9,086 nucleotides of DNA, taken from assembly GCA_002392705.1 (NCBI GenBank), contig DGHP01000042.1:10586-19671 (forward strand), written 5' to 3'. Shown in pieces: positions 5,607 to 9,086 of this stretch. Positions within the stretch are counted from its first letter, which is position 1; the number at the start of each line of letters is the position of its first letter. Under the pieces are notes generated by a model. It was not told the DNA's origin, did not search any database, and saw only the letters and a program-made list of their open reading frames with translations. Source of the DNA: Lachnospiraceae bacterium UBA3845. Lineage in GTDB: Bacteria > Bacillota > Clostridia > Lachnospirales > Lachnospiraceae. The position numbers and the translations under genes were made by a program.

Positions 5607-7040
5607 ATGAAAGGGAAAATCAAAAGAGTTACGGGGAGCATGCGGTTCAGGGCCCTGGTTCTTCTCCTCCTGATCGGTCTTGTTCCGATTAATCTGATCA
5701 AAAGCCTGATCCTGGAAAATTATGAGGTGCAGGCCGTGTCGCAGCGTGCGTCCATGATCCGCAGCCAGTGCGGCATGATCGGGCGTGAGCTGGCAGCCGC
5801 CCATTACCTGGACGGAGAGCCTTCGGACGTCATTGAATCCGAGCTCAAGCAGCTGGGCAACCTCTACCGCGGGCGCGTGATTGTGGTGAACGGGCATTTC
5901 CGCATTATCCGTGATACCTACGGACTGGATGAGGAGAAGACGGTTGTCGCGAAAGAACTGATCAACTGCTTCCAGGGCAATGATTCGGATTATTACAATG
6001 GGACGGACGATTTTATAGAAGTCGTCTGCCCGATTGTGGACGAGGTGACAAAAGTCATCCTCGGCGCCTTTATCCTGTCCGTTCCGACCGCTGATATTAT
6101 CGAGGGAAAAGCGGCCCTGGCCAGCACGGTAGCGGTACTTCAGCTGGTTCTGACTGTACTGATTATCGCTGCTTCCTTCTACGCGTCCAGCATTCTGGTC
6201 CGCCCCTTCGGAAAAGTCACGGCATACCTGAATTCCGGTTCGGAGTTCATGGGGGATGACATCTCCATGCCGGATTATACGGAGACGGAGCTTCTCTCGG
6301 ACGCATATAACCAGATGCGGCACAGGCTGCAGGCCCAGGAGGAATCCCGGCAGGAGTTCGTATCAAACGTGTCCCATGAGCTGAAAACGCCGATGACCTC
6401 CATGAAGGTGCTTTCGGATTCCCTGATCCAGCAGGCGCAGTTCGGGGAGGTTCCGAATGAGATGTACGCGGACTTCATGAAGGATATCAGTGAGGAGATC
6501 GACCGGGAGAACAAGATCATCACCGACCTTCTGGAACTGGTCAAGATGGACCGGACCTCCGCGGATATCCATATCGAGGAGACCAACATCAACGACCTGA
6601 TCGCCCTGATCCTGAAGCGTCTTCGCCCCATTGCCGCCAGGCGGGGCATCGAGATTGCCCTGGAGAGCTATAAGCCGATCATAGCTGAGGTTGACCGGAC
6701 GAAGCTGACCCTTGCCATCTCCAATCTGGTGGAAAACGGAATCAAGTACAATAAGGACAACGGCTGGGTCCATGTATCCCTGAACGTAGACAGCACCTTC
6801 TTCTTTATCAAAGTGGAGGATTCCGGCATAGGGATACCGCAGAAGGATCAGGACCAGATCTTCGAGCGTTTCTACCGGGTCGATAAGTCCCACTCCAGAG
6901 AGATCGGCGGAACCGGCCTCGGGCTCGCCATCACGCGGTCCGCGGTCCTGATGCACAACGGCGCGATCCGCGTTTACTCCCGGGAAGGGGAGGGAACGAC
7001 GTTCACCGTCCGGATTCCGCTGCGCTATGAGCCGGCATGA
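5607..7040 (+). CDS. Membrane sensor histidine kinase (HAMP, HisKA, HATPase)
   Basis: A 477-aa sensor kinase, presumed partner of the preceding regulator. Transmembrane helix 1 is at about 13-36 (FRALVLLLLIGLVPINLI) and helix 2 at about 173-198. Between them is a roughly 135-residue external sensor region whose RGRVIVVNGHFRIIRDTYG stretch resembles a small Cache-type fold. A HAMP-like linker follows, then the dimerisation domain with phospho-acceptor H257 in NVSHELKTPM. The ATPase domain has N373/N377 in NLVENGIKYN, D405 in VEDSGIGIP, FERFYRVDKSHS, and the GGTGLGLAI box from 434. All catalytic motifs are intact. The signal sensed is unknown. ATG 5607 is used although its ribosome site is poor; ATG 5640 is an alternative that keeps helix 1. 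It is followed closely by the GerMN lipoprotein gene. Confidence 0.95.
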   Translation: MKGKIKRVTGSMRFRALVLLLLIGLVPINLIKSLILENYEVQAVSQRASMIRSQCGMIGRELAAAHYLDGEPSDVIESELKQLGNLYRGRVIVVNGHFRIIRDTYGLDEEKTVVAKELINCFQGNDSDYYNGTDDFIEVVCPIVDEVTKVILGAFILSVPTADIIEGKAALASTVAVLQLVLTVLIIAASFYASSILVRPFGKVTAYLNSGSEFMGDDISMPDYTETELLSDAYNQMRHRLQAQEESRQEFVSNVSHELKTPMTSMKVLSDSLIQQAQFGEVPNEMYADFMKDISEEIDRENKIITDLLELVKMDRTSADIHIEETNINDLIALILKRLRPIAARRGIEIALESYKPIIAEVDRTKLTLAISNLVENGIKYNKDNGWVHVSLNVDSTFFFIKVEDSGIGIPQKDQDQIFERFYRVDKSHSREIGGTGLGLAITRSAVLMHNGAIRVYSREGEGTTFTVRIPLRYEPA

Positions 7041-7088
7041 ACCGGGTGACCAGGGCATGACAGCGGCATGAAAAAGAGGCATGAATCT

Positions 7089-8465
7089 ATGCGCAGTATA
7101 TTTCGTAAAAACATATTTCCGGGAATCTTGTTTTTCTTTGTCCTGCTGACATTCTGCGGCTGCGCAGGGAAGGCGGAAGCGGAGGAGGATGCAAAACCGG
7201 CCGACGGAGTCTATACCATTTTCTATACGAATATGGAGGCAAACCAGCTGGTCCGGCATAAATATACTCCGGCCAGCGAGAACTTTGACGGTATCCTGAG
7301 GGAACTCCTGGACGCTTTCTGCACCCCGGATACGGAGGATGTGCAGACTGCGCTGCCAGCCGGCGTCCGGATCAATCAGACTGCCGTGGGAATCAGTGAG
7401 ATTATTGTGGATTTCAGCTCTGAGTACCTGAGCCTCGGGACTGTGCCGGAAGTGCTTCTGAGGGCCGGCCTGGTCAAGACGCTTCTGCAGCTTCCGGGGG
7501 TCGGTTCCATCCGCTTTACCGTGGACGGACAGGCTCTGACTGTCGGTGGTGAGGAAGTGGGTCCCATGAATGAGGATACCTTTATCGTCCCGACCGCAGG
7601 CGCCATCAACTCCTACCGTTATCTTGAGATTCCGCTCTATTTCTCCAGCCCGGACGGGAGCATGGTTCTGAAGGAACTGAGAAACGCCTATTATTCAAGC
7701 AATCTGATCACCGAGAGGCTGGTGATGGAGCAGATCATCCGCGGCCCGCAGAGTGAAGGCATGCTTCCGGTCACGGATACGGATGTAATCGTCCGGAGCG
7801 TGGACATCGCGGACGGTGTCTGCACGGTTGATTTCTCCGCGGCCATCGAGGATCTGCCCGCTCCTGACAGTCCGGTACAGCCGGAGACAACGATCTACGC
7901 TTTTGTCAACGCGGTCTGTGACGCCTGTGAGGATCAGGGCGTCAGCGGAGTCCGGATCCTGATCGACGGGAAGAGCGGGGGAAGATTCCGGGGACAGGTG
8001 AACCTGGACCAGATCTTCACGCGGAACGCGGAGATTATCGGGGAGCCGGTCAGTGCCGCCGCCCTTTCGAATGTAGTGGTGGAGAACAATGAACCTGCGC
8101 TTCTCCCCGAAGAGAATGAGCAGGCGCTCGGAGAAGCGGAAAGCACGGCAGCATCTGCCGGCCCGGCTGAAGGACAGGAGCAGGCAGATGCTCCCGGAAC
8201 GGAAAGCCGGACAGGGGAGATGACGCCGCAGAATACGGATACGGCGCAGGCTGCAGATGCGCAGGGCGCAGAAGCGGATGTCCAGAGCGGGGAGACGCTT
8301 CCTCTGGATCTGGTCAGTCCCGCGGCGGGTGAACAGCAGCCTGCCGCAGCTGCAGATATTCAGGAGCAGCCGCTTCCTGATCTTTCCCTGGATCCGGCCG
8401 CAGCGGAGGCCCAGACCGCAGCCCCCCAGGCCGCTCCGGAGGAAAACCCGGCCTCTTCCCAGTGA
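7089..8465 (+). CDS. Lipoprotein with two GerMN domains
   Basis: A 458-aa predicted surface lipoprotein. The start at 7089 is preferred because AAAAAGAGG lies 9 nt upstream; ATG 7068 in the same frame adds 7 residues and has no clear ribosome site. The signal peptide runs RKNIFPGILFFFVLLTFCGC, with C25 as the likely lipidated Cys (C23 being an alternative). Two GerMN domains follow, at about 40-165 (YTIFYTN through LPGVGSIRFTVDG) and 182-298 (IPLYFSSPDG through VSGVRILIDGK). GerMN domains occur in Bacillus GerM and in actinobacterial LpqB, where the lipoprotein works with the MtrB kinase. From about 330 to the end is a low-complexity Ala/Glu/Gln/Pro tail, probably disordered. It lies 48 bp after the kinase stop and just before a terminator, so it most likely closes the operon. 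A role in cell envelope sensing or spore biology is inferred. Confidence 0.88.
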   Translation: MRSIFRKNIFPGILFFFVLLTFCGCAGKAEAEEDAKPADGVYTIFYTNMEANQLVRHKYTPASENFDGILRELLDAFCTPDTEDVQTALPAGVRINQTAVGISEIIVDFSSEYLSLGTVPEVLLRAGLVKTLLQLPGVGSIRFTVDGQALTVGGEEVGPMNEDTFIVPTAGAINSYRYLEIPLYFSSPDGSMVLKELRNAYYSSNLITERLVMEQIIRGPQSEGMLPVTDTDVIVRSVDIADGVCTVDFSAAIEDLPAPDSPVQPETTIYAFVNAVCDACEDQGVSGVRILIDGKSGGRFRGQVNLDQIFTRNAEIIGEPVSAAALSNVVVENNEPALLPEENEQALGEAESTAASAGPAEGQEQADAPGTESRTGEMTPQNTDTAQAADAQGAEADVQSGETLPLDLVSPAAGEQQPAAAADIQEQPLPDLSLDPAAAEAQTAAPQAAPEENPASSQ

Positions 8466-8488
8466 AATGATCGTATAAGAGTTTTTTT

Positions 8489-8526
8489 GAGCCGCACGGA
8501 TAAGTCTGTATGCGGCTCTGCTTTTT
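8489..8526 (+). terminator. Intrinsic terminator between GerMN gene and comEC
   Basis: GAGCCGCA (8489-8496) pairs perfectly with TGCGGCTC (8511-8518) around a 14-nt loop and is followed by TGCTTTTT. It begins 23 nt after the GerMN lipoprotein stop. The 3' arm begins at the second base of the only canonical in-frame start codon of comEC (ATG 8510-8512), so folding would also mask that start. Confidence 0.8.
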
Positions 8527-9086
8527 CGAAGACGAAGCCCTGCAGAAACCGCAGCAGTTTAAGCTCGGACGCAGGAAATCTGTTTTCAGAAAGGAGGCTG
8601 CCATCCGCTTTCAGTTTCATATCAGACGGCCGGTCTGTCTGGGAACCCTGCTGTTTGCAGTTTTTCTTGCGATTCTGCATCTTGCAGGACTTCCTGCGGC
8701 AGATCCTTCCCTGGAAAAGGCTGATGGTCATTTTCTCCGTGCGGAGGGAAGAGTCGCCGCCCTGGAGCCGGCCGGGGACGGGTTCCGGATCCGCCTGGAT
8801 CATCTGTGTCTGAAAAGTGTAGCCCTGAAGGAGCCGGCTCCGGGAGAAGAGACGATTCCGCTTTCTCTGAAATCATCAGACAGTATGCTCGTATTCCCGG
8901 CTGATTCAGGGGCCGCTCCGAAGATCGGCGAACTGGTCTGCTTTAAAGGGAAATGTATGCTGCCGGAAGAAGCGTCAAACCCGGGACAGTTTGACAGCAG
9001 AACCTATTACGCTGCACGTGGGATATATTTCCTCCTAAAGGATGCGGAACCCCTTCCGGCTGGCCGGACCATTCGCAGGCCTTCGC
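8510..9086 (+). CDS. comEC: ComEC, N-terminal part (3' end outside window)
   Basis: The frame is open from 8510 to the window end (192 codons). It shows a basic stretch (HIRRP), a membrane helix (VCLGTLLFAVFLAILHLAG), then a beta-rich segment ending in SNPGQFDSRTYYAARGIYF. That last block is the NPG-FD-Y-A-GI hallmark of the DUF4131 region at the front of ComEC/Rec2, the membrane channel that carries single-stranded DNA into the cell. The competence domain and any metallo-beta-lactamase domain would lie beyond the window. The start is unclear. ATG 8510 is the only ATG, GTG or TTG before the membrane helix, but it sits in the terminator stem. The best ribosome site, AAGGAGG (8591-8597), points to an ATC codon at 8603. 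No later canonical start is usable, the next in-frame ATG (8882) being well past the helix. The link to the upstream ComEA-like gene supports the assignment. Confidence 0.85.
   Translation, partial: MRLCFFEDEALQKPQQFKLGRRKSVFRKEAAIRFQFHIRRPVCLGTLLFAVFLAILHLAGLPAADPSLEKADGHFLRAEGRVAALEPAGDGFRIRLDHLCLKSVALKEPAPGEETIPLSLKSSDSMLVFPADSGAAPKIGELVCFKGKCMLPEEASNPGQFDSRTYYAARGIYFLLKDAEPLPAGRTIRRPS

Noticed and set aside
8487..8813. 108-codon + strand frame over the start of comEC
   Set aside because: It is out of frame with the ComEC sequence carrying the membrane helix and the NPGQFD motif, and its own translation shows no family features.

Overview
The window looks like chromosomal DNA from a Clostridia-class Firmicute, most likely Lachnospiraceae or a close relative. 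This is inferred from gene content, strong AGGAGG-type ribosome binding sites, a moderately high GC content and protein similarity recognised by eye; no database search was run. All genes read on the + strand except one toxin-antitoxin pair.

Left part (1-2144): the 3' end of pnp (polynucleotide phosphorylase; KH and S1 RNA-binding domains) runs to 639 and is followed by a strong hairpin terminator. Next, on the minus strand, is a compact vapBC toxin-antitoxin operon with a near-consensus promoter and a perfect inverted-repeat operator lying over the -10 box. Directly against its promoter, in the opposite direction, lies the C-terminal part of an S41-family serine peptidase. This remnant lacks its N-terminal region and also carries a one-base frameshift in a run of eight T. 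The toxin-antitoxin module therefore sits where the front of the peptidase gene would be expected.

Middle (2255-4025): a complete stand-alone glpK (glycerol kinase, 503 aa), then about 260 bp without a gene. That gap holds a weak terminator, a foldable inverted-repeat region of unknown nature, and a promoter for the downstream cluster.

Right part (4026-9086): a co-directional cluster of a ComEA-like lipoprotein (SLBB plus helix-hairpin-helix DNA-binding domain), an OmpR-family response regulator, a membrane sensor histidine kinase, a lipoprotein with two GerMN domains, a terminator, and the beginning of comEC, the DNA-uptake channel, which runs off the window. Extracellular DNA binding (ComEA) and DNA import (ComEC) thus bracket a two-component system and a GerMN lipoprotein. 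The regulator-kinase-GerMN lipoprotein trio has the same order as actinobacterial mtrA-mtrB-lpqB. RNA hairpins lie between regulator and kinase and directly at the comEC start, so expression within the cluster is probably not uniform.
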